In this document: piece by piece, positions 9,235-17,177 of the stretch | Numbering within the stretch: position 1 is the stretch's first letter | Layout of the letters: every line of letters begins with the position of its first letter | DNA from: Amycolatopsis saalfeldensis | Lineage (GTDB): Bacteria > Actinomycetota > Actinomycetes > Mycobacteriales > Pseudonocardiaceae | Direction: 5' to 3' | Length of the DNA: 64,000 nt | NCBI RefSeq assembly: GCF_900110575.1 | Contig: NZ_FOEF01000018.1 | Location: 124,001 to 188,000 of the forward strand | The notes under the pieces: generated by a model | What the model saw: only the letters and a program-made list of their open reading frames with translations | Told to the model about the DNA's origin: nothing | The model's database searches: none | Made by a program: the position numbers and the translations under genes

Positions 9235-9780
9235 GTGCTCGAGCTCGCGATCCTCGGGTTGCTGCACGAGGCGCCCATGCACGGGTACGTGCTGCGCAAG
9301 CGTTTGCACGAGACGCTCGGGACACTCCGGACGTTCTCGTACGGCTCGCTGTACCCGACCCTGCGTCGGTTGCTGCGGGCCGGCTACCTCGTCGAGGAGC
9401 TGGACGAGGCGGACGACCGGGCCTGGTCCCGGCGCGGCCGCCGCGTCTACAAGCTCACCGCCGAGGGCAAGGAGCGGTTCGCGGAGCTGCTCGGCGACGC
9501 GGGTCCGACGACCTGGGACGACGAGGGGTTCGGCGTCCACCTGGCGTTCTTCTCGCGGACACCGGCTGACGTCAGGATGCGCATCCTGGAAGGTCGGCGC
9601 CGCCGCGTGGAGGAGCGTCGCGAGGGTTTGCGCGACGCGCTGGGACGGGCCGAGGAGAAGATCGACCGCTACACCCGCGAGCTGCACCGGCTGGGGCTGG
9701 AGACCAGCGAGCGGGAGGTGCGCTGGCTCAACGAGCTGATCGCGCACGAACAAGCCGAGCAGCGCGGCCCACAGGAGTAG
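9235..9780 (+). CDS. PadR-family transcriptional regulator
   Basis: 181 residues. The N-terminal PadR winged helix is clear (VLELAILGLLHEAPMHGYVL, then FSYGSLYPTLRRL, the recognition helix, then the wing with RRGRRVYKLTAEG). A long charged coiled-coil C-terminus for dimerisation follows (about 120-180). The GTG at 9235 is preferred to an in-frame GTG at 9220: it has GAGGGGG six bases upstream and yields the family-typical M-L-E-L-A start and the 180-residue length of Rv0047c. It lies 70 bases upstream of ino1 in the same direction, an arrangement shared with mycobacteria, so control of inositol synthesis is a reasonable inference. Confidence 0.88.
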   Translation: MLELAILGLLHEAPMHGYVLRKRLHETLGTLRTFSYGSLYPTLRRLLRAGYLVEELDEADDRAWSRRGRRVYKLTAEGKERFAELLGDAGPTTWDDEGFGVHLAFFSRTPADVRMRILEGRRRRVEERREGLRDALGRAEEKIDRYTRELHRLGLETSEREVRWLNELIAHEQAEQRGPQE

Positions 9781-9850
9781 GGGCGCGCCGATCGGGCCGC
9801 AGCGTGGCGGCAGACCTGCATTTGAAGGAACGGATTAAGGAGAAACCGGC

Positions 9851-10939
9851 ATGGGCGAGAACCGCCGCGTTCGGGTGGCCATCGTGGGCGTCGGCAACTG
9901 CGCCTCTTCGCTGGTCCAGGGTGTCCAGTACTACCGCGAAGCGGATCCCGGCACGCGCGTGCCCGGTTTGATGCATGTCCAGTTCGGCGAGTACCACGTG
10001 CGGGACATCGAGTTCGTCGCCGCGTTCGACGTGGACGCGAAGAAGGTCGGGCGCGACCTCTCGGAGGCGATCTTCGCCAGCGAGAACAACACGATCAAGA
10101 TCGCGGACGTGCCGCCGCTGGGCGTCACCGTGCAGCGCGGGCACACGCACGACGGCCTCGGCCGCTTCTACCGCGAGACGATCGAGGAGTCCGACGAGTC
10201 GCCGGTCGACTTCGTCGCGGCCCTGCGCGAGGCGCGGGTCGACGTGCTCGTCTCCTACCTGCCCGTCGGCTCCGAAGTGGCCGACAAGTTCTACGCGCAG
10301 GCCGCGATCGACGCCGGCGTGGCGTTCGTGAACGCGTTGCCGGTCTTCATCGCGTCGGACCCGGAGTGGGCGAAGAAGTTCACCGACGCGGGCGTCCCGA
10401 TCGTCGGCGACGACATCAAGTCCCAGGTCGGCGCCACCATCACGCACCGCGTGCTGGCGAAGCTGTTCGAGGACCGCGGGGTGCAGCTCGACCGCACGAT
10501 GCAGCTCAACGTGGGCGGGAACATGGACTTCCTGAACATGAAGGAGCTGGAGCGGCTCGAATCGAAGAAGATCTCGAAGACCCAGTCCGTCACCTCGCAG
10601 GTCGACCGCGAGCTCGGCAAGGGCAACGTCCACATCGGACCGTCGGACTACGTGCAGTGGCTCGACGACCGCAAGTGGGCCTACGTCCGGCTCGAGGGCC
10701 GCGCCTTCGGCGACGTGCCGCTGAACCTGGAGTACAAGCTCGAGGTCTGGGACTCGCCGAACTCCGCGGGCATCATCATCGACGCCGTGCGCGCCGCGAA
10801 GATCGCGCTGGACCGCGGCATCGGCGGCCCGATCCTGTCGGCGTCCTCGTACTTCATGAAGTCGCCGCCGGAGCAGTACGACGACTCCACCGCGCGTGAC
10901 GCCGTGGACAAGTTCATCCGCGGCGAGCTGGAGCGCTAG
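9851..10939 (+). CDS. ino1: myo-Inositol-1-phosphate synthase
   Basis: 362 residues, the usual length for the short bacterial enzyme. It converts glucose 6-phosphate to 1L-myo-inositol 1-phosphate with NAD+ as a recycled cofactor, feeding phosphatidylinositol, PIM and mycothiol synthesis. Visible features are the NAD motif VAIVGVGNCASSLVQG near the N-terminus, SYLPVGSE, NALPVFIAS, the GDDIKSQVGATITHRVLA catalytic segment and NVGGNMDFLNM. AAGGAGA (9837-9843) lies 7 bases before the ATG. The upstream PadR gene is the probable regulator. A terminator follows. Confidence 0.96.
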   Translation: MGENRRVRVAIVGVGNCASSLVQGVQYYREADPGTRVPGLMHVQFGEYHVRDIEFVAAFDVDAKKVGRDLSEAIFASENNTIKIADVPPLGVTVQRGHTHDGLGRFYRETIEESDESPVDFVAALREARVDVLVSYLPVGSEVADKFYAQAAIDAGVAFVNALPVFIASDPEWAKKFTDAGVPIVGDDIKSQVGATITHRVLAKLFEDRGVQLDRTMQLNVGGNMDFLNMKELERLESKKISKTQSVTSQVDRELGKGNVHIGPSDYVQWLDDRKWAYVRLEGRAFGDVPLNLEYKLEVWDSPNSAGIIIDAVRAAKIALDRGIGGPILSASSYFMKSPPEQYDDSTARDAVDKFIRGELER

Positions 10940-10950
10940 CGACCCCGGCG

Positions 10951-10985
10951 AAGGCCCTCTCCCCGTTGTGGGAGGGGGCCTTTCG
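10951..10985 (+). terminator. ino1 terminator
   Basis: AAGGCCCTCTCCC (10951-10963) pairs with GGGAGGGGGCCTT (10970-10982), with one G-T pair and a 6-base loop, followed by TTCG. It serves the convergent ino1 and HAD genes. Confidence 0.8.
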
Positions 10986-10991
10986 CTGTTT

Positions 10992-11633
10992 CTACAGTCC
11001 CAGCGCGGCCGGCAGGTCGCGGATGTCGGTGACCACGGCGGTCGCTTTCGCGAGCACCGCCGGGTCCGGCGGGAAGTGCGGGTTCGGCACCGCGTACACG
11101 GCCATGCCCGCGGCGAGGGCGGAACGCAGGCCGTTGGTCGTGTCCTCCACGGCGGCGCAGGTTTCCGGGTCGACGCCCAGCAGCGACGCGGCGCGCAGGT
11201 AGACGTCCGGCGCGGGCTTGCCGGCGCCGACCTCCTCGCTCGACACCGCGACCGGGACCAGCTCCGTGAGGTCGCAAGCGGTCACGAAGGCCCGGATCAG
11301 CACGGGCGGCGACGAGCTGGCGATCGCGACCGGGCGGCTCGCGGCGACCGCGCGGACCGCTTCCGCCGCGCCGTCGATGACCGGCGGGCCCGAGGCGTAC
11401 CGCTCGGCCATCTCCTCGACCACCACTCGCGCGATCTCGTCGGCGGTCAGCCGCGCGCCGAGAGTGTCCACCAGGTACGAAGCCCATTCCGGCGTGCTCA
11501 TGCCCTGTTGCGCCCGCGTCGCCTCGGGCAGCCAGGTGCCGCCGTGCTCGGCGACGACGGCGCGGCGCACCTCGTCCCAGGTCCGCTCGGAGTCCACCAG
11601 CACGCCGTCGAGGTCGAAGATCACCGCGTCCAT
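10992..11633 (-). CDS. HAD-superfamily phosphatase (phosphoglycolate/beta-phosphoglucomutase-like)
   Basis: 213 residues. Motif I FDLDGVLVDSE holds the nucleophilic Asp (residue 7) and acid/base Asp. Motif II is IASSS (about 104), motif III the Lys in GAGKPAPDVY, and motif IV VEDTTNGLRSA. The alpha-helical cap after motif I is of subclass I, as in phosphoglycolate phosphatase and beta-phosphoglucomutase. The physiological substrate is not evident. The ATG at 11633 has no ribosome site but TAGGCT (11641-11646) lies 7 bases upstream, consistent with a leaderless mRNA. It is divergent from the MarR/MFS pair. Confidence 0.87.
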   Translation of the reverse strand: MDAVIFDLDGVLVDSERTWDEVRRAVVAEHGGTWLPEATRAQQGMSTPEWASYLVDTLGARLTADEIARVVVEEMAERYASGPPVIDGAAEAVRAVAASRPVAIASSSPPVLIRAFVTACDLTELVPVAVSSEEVGAGKPAPDVYLRAASLLGVDPETCAAVEDTTNGLRSALAAGMAVYAVPNPHFPPDPAVLAKATAVVTDIRDLPAALGL

Positions 11634-11672
11634 GGGCGGCAGCCTATCCTGTGAGGGGAATTACTTCGCGTA

Positions 11673-11691
11673 GCTAACTAAATTTGTTAGC
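11673..11691. promoter_or_regulatory. MarR-type operator
   Basis: GCTAAC-n7-GTTAGC is a 19-base inverted repeat with an A/T-rich centre. It overlaps the TAGCCT hexamer (11688-11693) that precedes the MarR start, so binding would repress the MarR/MFS transcript. Autoregulation is inferred from position. Confidence 0.65.
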
Positions 11692-11699
11692 CTGGCTAA

Positions 11700-12167
11700 G
11701 TGACTTCCCCGATCGTCGACCTCGCGCGCCGGCTCCGCCCGGTCGTCTTCCGGCTGTACTACCTGGTCCGCCGGGAGACGACGCAGGTGCTGACCCTGAC
11801 CCAGGGCTCGGTGCTGGCCGAACTGGTCGGCGGCGGGCCCAGCCGGATGAGCCGCCTGGCGCGCCTGGAGGGCGTGCGGATGCCGTCGATGACCGACGTC
11901 GTCGGCCGGCTCGAGCGGCTCGGCATGGTGAGCCGCCGTCCGGACCCGGACGACGGGCGGGCCGTGCTCGTGGAAGCCACCGACGAAGGCCGGCGGTTCT
12001 ACGCCGAGCTGGTCGCCGCTCGTGAGGAGCAGTTGCGGGAACGCCTGCTGGACCTGGACGACGCGGACCGCGCCGCGATCGACGCCGCCCTCCCGGCCCT
12101 CTCGAAGCTGATCCGCGACTTTCACCGTGAAGACCCGAAGGAGGAACTGATCCGCGATGAGCGCTGA
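11700..12167 (+). CDS. MarR-family transcriptional repressor
   Basis: 155 residues with the MarR winged helix: recognition helix in GVRMPSMTDVVGRLERLGMV and wing R-R-P-D-P-D-D-G-R-A, followed by the long dimerisation helix. Start GTG 11700 has TAGCCT 6 bases upstream and no ribosome site. It overlaps the following MFS gene by 11 bases, so the two are co-transcribed. The operator palindrome upstream suggests autorepression relieved by a ligand, probably a substrate of the efflux pump. Confidence 0.9.
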   Translation: MTSPIVDLARRLRPVVFRLYYLVRRETTQVLTLTQGSVLAELVGGGPSRMSRLARLEGVRMPSMTDVVGRLERLGMVSRRPDPDDGRAVLVEATDEGRRFYAELVAAREEQLRERLLDLDDADRAAIDAALPALSKLIRDFHREDPKEELIRDER

Positions 12168-13377
12168 GCACCACTCGAGCCTGCTGGACGCGGTCAAAGG
12201 CCAGCCCAAGCAGGTGTGGATCACCGCGTTCGCCGCGGTCATCGCGTTCATGGGCATCGGCCTGGTCGACCCGATCCTGCTGTCCATCGCCAAGGGGCTG
12301 GACGCGACGCCGTCCCAGGTCACGCTGCTGTTCACGTCGTATCTGGGCGTGCAGGTGATCGCCATGCTGTTCACCGGCTCGATGTCCGCGCGCTTCGGCG
12401 CCAAGCGGACCGTGCTGGTCGGGCTGACGCTGATCGTCGCCGCGACCGCTTTGTGCGCGGCCGCCGGCTCGATCGAGCAGCTGGTCGGGCTGCGCGCGGT
12501 TTGGGGCCTGGGCAACGCTTTCTTCATCGCCACCGCGCTTTCGGTGATCGTCGGCGCGGCGACGGGCGGCCAAGGCGGCGCGATCCTGCTGTACGAGGCG
12601 GCGCTCGGCGTCGGCCTCTCCGTCGGCCCGCTGCTGGGCGCGCTGCTCGGCACGATCTCGTGGCGCGGCCCGTTCGTCGGCACCGCGGTGCTGATGGCCG
12701 GCGCGCTGGTGCTGTGCTCGATCTTCCTGAAGAGCGATTCGCACGAGAAGCGGCCGCCGATCAAGCTGCTCGACCCGATCCGCGCGCTGAAGCACCCCGG
12801 CCTGCTCCGGACGTCGCTGGCTTCGGCGCTGTACACCGCCGCGTTCTTCACGGTGCTGGCCTGGTCGCCGTTCGTGCTGGGCTGGAGCGCGATCGCCGTC
12901 GGGCTGATCTTCTGCGGCTGGGGCCTGTGCGTCGCGGTCGCCGGCGTCGCGCTGGCGCCGAAGCTCGCCGCCCGGTTCGGCGAACGGCACGCGGCCGCGC
13001 TGGCCGTGGTCGGCTACACCGTGCTGATGCTGGTGCTGGCCATCCCGGACAAGACGGTGGCCGTGGTCGGCATCATCCTGTCCGGACTGGTCTCCGGGCT
13101 GCTGAACACGCTGTTCACCGGCACCGCGATGTCCATCAGCGACGCGCCGCGCCCGGTCGCCAGCGCGGGGTACAACTTCTGCCGCTGGTTCGGCGGCGCG
13201 GTCGCGGCCACGCTCGTCGGGCACATCGCCGACTGGCTCGGCTGGGAGCAGGGCCCGTTTGTCGTCGCGGCCGTGCTCTGTGTGATCGCCGCGGTGCTGC
13301 TCTCGATGCGGGAGAAGAAGGCCGACCCGCACGTGGTGCCGAAGGAGGCCGCGCTCGTCGGCGACGAGGAATTCTGA
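12157..13377 (+). CDS. MFS transporter, DHA1-type drug efflux
   Basis: 406 residues, about 12 membrane helices. Motif A is seen as GSMSARFGAKRTVLVG after helix 2, and the antiporter motif C as GVGLSVGPLLGALLG in helix 5. These mark proton-coupled drug exporters of the DHA1 group. It is translationally coupled to the MarR repressor gene by an 11-base overlap, a layout typical of inducible efflux. The substrate is unknown. The short hydrophilic C-terminus ends at a strong terminator. Confidence 0.88.
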   Translation: MSAEHHSSLLDAVKGQPKQVWITAFAAVIAFMGIGLVDPILLSIAKGLDATPSQVTLLFTSYLGVQVIAMLFTGSMSARFGAKRTVLVGLTLIVAATALCAAAGSIEQLVGLRAVWGLGNAFFIATALSVIVGAATGGQGGAILLYEAALGVGLSVGPLLGALLGTISWRGPFVGTAVLMAGALVLCSIFLKSDSHEKRPPIKLLDPIRALKHPGLLRTSLASALYTAAFFTVLAWSPFVLGWSAIAVGLIFCGWGLCVAVAGVALAPKLAARFGERHAAALAVVGYTVLMLVLAIPDKTVAVVGIILSGLVSGLLNTLFTGTAMSISDAPRPVASAGYNFCRWFGGAVAATLVGHIADWLGWEQGPFVVAAVLCVIAAVLLSMREKKADPHVVPKEAALVGDEEF

Positions 13378-13388
13378 CGCTCGGCGAT

Positions 13389-13415
13389 CGCCCCCGGACT
13401 GTCCGTCCGGGGGCG
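13389..13415 (+). terminator. Terminator of the MarR/MFS operon
   Basis: CGCCCCCGGAC (13389-13399) pairs perfectly with 13405-13415 around a 5-base loop, followed by TTCTTCG. Confidence 0.85.
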
Positions 13416-13454
13416 TTCTTCGAGTTCGTCTCAATTGCGGTTAATACACCCGCT

Positions 13455-13483
13455 GTTCACCTTCTGGTCCGGTTTGGTCGGGT
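13455..13483 (+). promoter_or_regulatory. Candidate PHO box upstream of phoX-like gene
   Basis: GTTCACC (13455-13461) is followed at 11-base steps by GGTCCGG (13466) and GTCGGGT (13477). Streptomyces PhoP sites are 11-base direct repeats of GTTCACC. The first unit is exact and the others are degenerate. Position upstream of a phosphatase gene supports phosphate control. Confidence 0.4.
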
Positions 13484-13532
13484 TTCGGCGTTTACGGTCG
13501 CTTCGTTCCCACCACACTGACCTGGAGGCCCT

Positions 13533-15614
13533 GTGTCCCTGGAGCCCGGGCGGCTGCTGCCCCTCTTCGCCGCGCACGACGGCGGCCGTTCCCCCATCAC
13601 CTGCGAGTACCGCTGCGGCAACGCCTGCGCGCACGAAGCGCCGAACCCCACGGGCAACGAGTACTTCGGCGACGTCGCGAAGAACGTGGTCTCGCGCCGC
13701 GGCGTGTTCAAGGCGGGCGCGGTGATGGCGGCCGCGGCCGGCGGGTTCGCCGCGCTGTCCGGGACGGCCGCCGCCGCGCCCTCGGCCCCGCTTTCGCCCG
13801 CCCGCAGCGGACGCCCGGTGCCCGGCACCGACTTCGCCCCCGTGCCGCCGAACAAGCTGGACCGGGTGAGCGTGCCCGAGGGTTACGACCAGCACGTGGT
13901 GATCCGCTGGGGCGACGCCGTCGTGCCGGGCGCGCCGAAGTTCGACTTCCGCAAGCAGACCGCGGCCGCGCAGGCGAAGCAGTTCGGCTACAACAACGAC
14001 TTCGTCGGGCTGATCCCGCAGGACCCGCTGGGGCTGGCGAACCTGCTGGTGGTCAACCACGAGTACACCACCGAGGTGCACCTGTTCCCGGCCGACCAGT
14101 ACGACCCGGCGAACCCGACCGAGGAGCAGGTGAAGATCGCCTGGGCGGCGCATGGGCTTTCGGTGGTCCAGACGCTGCGCGACCCGATCGGCGGCGCGCT
14201 GCGCACCACGCCCAGCCCGCTGAACCGGCGCATCACGCTCGACACCGTTTTCGAGGTCCGCGGCCCGGCGGCCGGGTCGAAGTACCTGAAGACGTCGGCG
14301 GACCCTTCAGGGCGGAAGGTGCGCGGCACGCAGAACAACTGCTCCGGCGGCGTGACTCCTTGGGGCACCGTGCTTTCCGGCGAGGAGAACTTCCACCAGT
14401 ACTTCGCGAACGCGGACAAGGTGACCGACCCGGAGCAGGCCCCGCGGCTCAAGCGCTACCTGATCGGCGCCGGCGAGAGCACCCGCAAGTGGGAGCGGTT
14501 CGACCGGCGCTGGGACGTCCCGCGTGAGCCGAACGAGCCCAACCGCTTCGGCTGGGTCGTCGAAATCGACCCGCACGACCCGCATTCGACGCCGGTCAAG
14601 CACACCGCGCTCGGCCGGTTCAAGCACGAGGCCGCGACCGTCAAGATCACCGCCGACGGCCGGGTCGCCGTTTACTCCGGCGACGACGAGCGGTTCGAGT
14701 ACATCTACAAGTTCGTCTCGAAGGGCAAGTACAAGAAGGGTTCCAGCGCGCTCGCCCGCCGGCACAACTCGGCGCTGCTGGACGACGGCACGCTGTACGT
14801 CGCCAAGTTCACCGGCGACAGCCCGGGCCAGATCGACGGCAGCGGCAAGCTCCCCGATGACGACGAGTTCGACGGCGTCGGGGAGTGGATCCCGCTCGCC
14901 GCGGGTGGCAAGTCCTTTGTGGACGGCTTCACCGCCGAGGAGGTGTACGTCTTCACGCGCCAGGCCGCGGACAAGGCGGGCGCGACGAAGATGGACCGGC
15001 CAGAGGACATCGAGCCCAACCCCGTCAACGGCCGGATCTACGCCGCGCTGACCAACAACACCGACCGCGGCGCCGCGGGCAAGGCGGCCGCCGACGAGCC
15101 GAATCCTCGTAACAGCAACAAGAACGGCCACGTGCTGGAGTGGGAGGAGGCGCGCGGCGACGCGGCGTCCACCCGGTTCTCCTGGCGGCTGCTGCTGGTC
15201 TGCGGCGACCCGGCGACGGCCGACACCTATTTCGGCGGCTTCCCGAAGGACCAGGTCAGCCCGATCTCCTGCCCGGACAACGTCGCGTTCGACCGGCACG
15301 GCAACCTGTGGATCTCCACCGACGGCAACACCCTCGGCGCGAACGACGGCCTGTTCTCCGTGCCCGTCTCGGGTCCGGAACGGGGCCACGTCAAGCAGTT
15401 CCTGTCCGTGCCGGTCGGCGCGGAGACCTGTGGCCCGGTGGTGACCGACCACCTGGTGCTGGTCGCCGTGCAGCACCCGGGCGAGAACGCGGCCAGCTCG
15501 GCGAACCCGAGCTCGCACTGGCCCGACGGCGGGGCCGCGCAGCCGCGGCCCGCGATCGTCTCGGTGTGGAAGAAGGGGCACTTCGGCCTGGTCGGGCGGA
15601 TCGGCGTCCGCTGA
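13533..15614 (+). CDS. PhoX-type alkaline phosphatase (DUF839), Tat-exported
   Basis: 693 residues. PhoX enzymes are Ca/Fe-dependent phosphomonoesterases of the beta-propeller type that release phosphate outside the cell. An N-terminal block with EYRCGNACAHE precedes a twin-arginine signal SRRGVFKAGAVMAAAAGG (about 54-71) with an Ala-rich cleavage region, a late position common in long actinobacterial DUF839 proteins. Later blocks such as NNCSGGVTPWGT, SGEENF and RPEDIEPNP fit metal-binding PhoX segments. Start GTG 13533 has GGAGG 5 bases upstream. A candidate PHO box lies in the promoter region. No Sec signal or lipobox is present. Confidence 0.85.
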   Translation: MSLEPGRLLPLFAAHDGGRSPITCEYRCGNACAHEAPNPTGNEYFGDVAKNVVSRRGVFKAGAVMAAAAGGFAALSGTAAAAPSAPLSPARSGRPVPGTDFAPVPPNKLDRVSVPEGYDQHVVIRWGDAVVPGAPKFDFRKQTAAAQAKQFGYNNDFVGLIPQDPLGLANLLVVNHEYTTEVHLFPADQYDPANPTEEQVKIAWAAHGLSVVQTLRDPIGGALRTTPSPLNRRITLDTVFEVRGPAAGSKYLKTSADPSGRKVRGTQNNCSGGVTPWGTVLSGEENFHQYFANADKVTDPEQAPRLKRYLIGAGESTRKWERFDRRWDVPREPNEPNRFGWVVEIDPHDPHSTPVKHTALGRFKHEAATVKITADGRVAVYSGDDERFEYIYKFVSKGKYKKGSSALARRHNSALLDDGTLYVAKFTGDSPGQIDGSGKLPDDDEFDGVGEWIPLAAGGKSFVDGFTAEEVYVFTRQAADKAGATKMDRPEDIEPNPVNGRIYAALTNNTDRGAAGKAAADEPNPRNSNKNGHVLEWEEARGDAASTRFSWRLLLVCGDPATADTYFGGFPKDQVSPISCPDNVAFDRHGNLWISTDGNTLGANDGLFSVPVSGPERGHVKQFLSVPVGAETCGPVVTDHLVLVAVQHPGENAASSANPSSHWPDGGAAQPRPAIVSVWKKGHFGLVGRIGVR

Positions 15615-15629
15615 CTCTTTGGAGTGAAG

Positions 15630-15664
15630 CCCGGCGCCGCGGCTCGGCCGGGGTCGGCGCCGGG
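15630..15664 (+). terminator. Hairpin after phoX-like gene
   Basis: CCCGGCGCC (15630-15638) pairs perfectly with GGCGCCGGG (15656-15664) across a 17-base loop. There is no T-tract, so it is a weak terminator or an RNA-stabilising stem. Confidence 0.5.
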
Positions 15665-15679
15665 TAATAGCTTCGCGGC

Positions 15680-17110
15680 ATGAGGCGGGCACGGAAAATC
15701 GCGATCGGACGGTCGGCGGGCGCTTCGGCGGGCACGGTGGTGCTGGCCGGGGCGCTCGTCGTGTTCCTGCCCGGCTCGGCGCCGGCCGCCGACGCCCCGG
15801 CCTGCGGCGGGATCGCGCCGAACCCCAGCGTGGAGCAGGTTTCCGCGCCCGGCGGCCCGCCGCAGGGCTACCTGTTCACGCCCGCCGCGCCGGTGCCGCG
15901 CAGCACTCCGCCGGACAAGCTGCCGAAGCTCGTCACGGACAGCTCGCTCGCGGTCGACGGGCAGCTGAAGGCGAAGATCCAGACGCCGGACGGACGCGTC
16001 AGCTCCGCCAGCCAGACGGTGCCGTACGCGCCCGGCGGGCTGTACTCGCTGTCCGCCTGGACCGGCACCGTCGCCACCGCGCTGGCCGAGCGCGGCAACG
16101 CGCAGTCGACCGGACTGCGCTTCAGCGACTCGGCCGGGCGCACTCTGCTGGAGCAGGCGCAGGACGTCACGCACGACGTCGCGTCCGACAGCAAGCTGGC
16201 GCGCCAGGACTTCCCGGCCACGGCGGCGCCGGATGGCACCTCGTCGGTCACCTTCTTCGCCACGACGAACCGCAACTGGGTGATGTGGGACTGCGTGAAC
16301 GTGCAGCTCGCCGCCTACTCGGTGAAGGAAGAGGTGCAGAACCCGGTGAACGGCGAGTGGGGCCCGTCCGCGAGCCTGCCCGCCGGGTCCACCGCGCACT
16401 ACCGCGTCACGGTGGCGAACAGCGGCAGCGTGCCGCTCACCGGCCTGCTGGTGAAGGACCCCTGGTGCACCGGGCTGCCCGCGGCGTTCGACCTCGACGC
16501 GGGTGCGTCCAAGGCGCTGACCTGCGATCACCCGAACCTCGCGGAGAACGACAACGGCCACGTCAGCACCGCCACGGTCTCCGGGGTGACGTCGGCGAGC
16601 GGCAAGCTGGGCGACCAGAAGGCCACGGCCACCATCACCGTCACCCCGTTGCCGCTGATCGACAAGATCGGCGACCGCGTCTGGCGCGATCTGAACCGCA
16701 ACGGCCTGCAGGACGACGGCGAGCCGGGCGTCGGCGGCATCCCGGTCACGCTCAAGGACGGCGCCGGCGGCACGGTGGCCACCGCCAAGAGCGCCGACGA
16801 CGGCAGTTACCTGTTCGACAAGCTCAAGGACGGCACCTACCAGGTCTGCTTCGACGTCAGCGCGCTGCCGGACGGCCTCACCGTGACCACTCGCGGCGCG
16901 GGCGACCCGGCGAAGGACTCCGACGCCGACCCGGCCACGGGCTGCACCACGGCGTTCACCCTGGGCGGCGAGCACCGCGAGAACCCGGACGTCGACCTGG
17001 GGCTGGCCCCGCCGGAGCCCCCGGCGCCGGCGCCCCCGTCTTCGTCCACGGCCGTGCCGCCGCCCCCGCCTTCGCCGACGGCCGTGCCCTCGCCGAAGCC
17101 GTCGCCCTAG
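15680..17110 (+). CDS. Secreted SdrD-B/CnaB-like domain protein
   Basis: 476 residues. An N-terminal signal sequence (about 1-37, hydrophobic core TVVLAGALVVFLPG, cleavage near AAD) is followed by an N-terminal region of unknown fold (~40-210). A DUF11-like beta domain (~210-320, containing VANSGSVPLTGLLVKDPW) comes next. An SdrD-B collagen-binding-type domain follows (~325-430, IGDRVWRDLNRNGLQDDGEP with a Ca-binding Asp/Asn loop). The Pro/Ser-rich tail has no LPxTG or membrane anchor, so it may be released or wall-embedded. No RBS is seen, but TAGCTT (15668-15673) lies 6 bases before the ATG. Adhesion or wall structure is an inference from domains. Confidence 0.75.
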   Translation: MRRARKIAIGRSAGASAGTVVLAGALVVFLPGSAPAADAPACGGIAPNPSVEQVSAPGGPPQGYLFTPAAPVPRSTPPDKLPKLVTDSSLAVDGQLKAKIQTPDGRVSSASQTVPYAPGGLYSLSAWTGTVATALAERGNAQSTGLRFSDSAGRTLLEQAQDVTHDVASDSKLARQDFPATAAPDGTSSVTFFATTNRNWVMWDCVNVQLAAYSVKEEVQNPVNGEWGPSASLPAGSTAHYRVTVANSGSVPLTGLLVKDPWCTGLPAAFDLDAGASKALTCDHPNLAENDNGHVSTATVSGVTSASGKLGDQKATATITVTPLPLIDKIGDRVWRDLNRNGLQDDGEPGVGGIPVTLKDGAGGTVATAKSADDGSYLFDKLKDGTYQVCFDVSALPDGLTVTTRGAGDPAKDSDADPATGCTTAFTLGGEHRENPDVDLGLAPPEPPAPAPPSSSTAVPPPPPSPTAVPSPKPSP

Positions 17111-17125
17111 ACTGAGCCCGGACAC

Positions 17126-17146
17126 CCCCGCCCACCAGCGGCGGGG
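17126..17146 (+). terminator. Short GC hairpin before aftB-like gene
   Basis: CCCCGCC (17126-17132) pairs with GGCGGGG (17140-17146) across 7 bases. No T-run follows. It is a possible weak terminator of the secreted-protein gene. Confidence 0.35.
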
Positions 17147-17177
17147 CCACGGGTGAAGAAGGGGGCCGGCGGAACCG

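Noticed and set aside
13431..14153. 240-codon minus-strand open frame over the phoX start
   Set aside because: It is antisense to the Tat signal and conserved PhoX segments, and has Arg/Gly/Val-rich low-complexity content.
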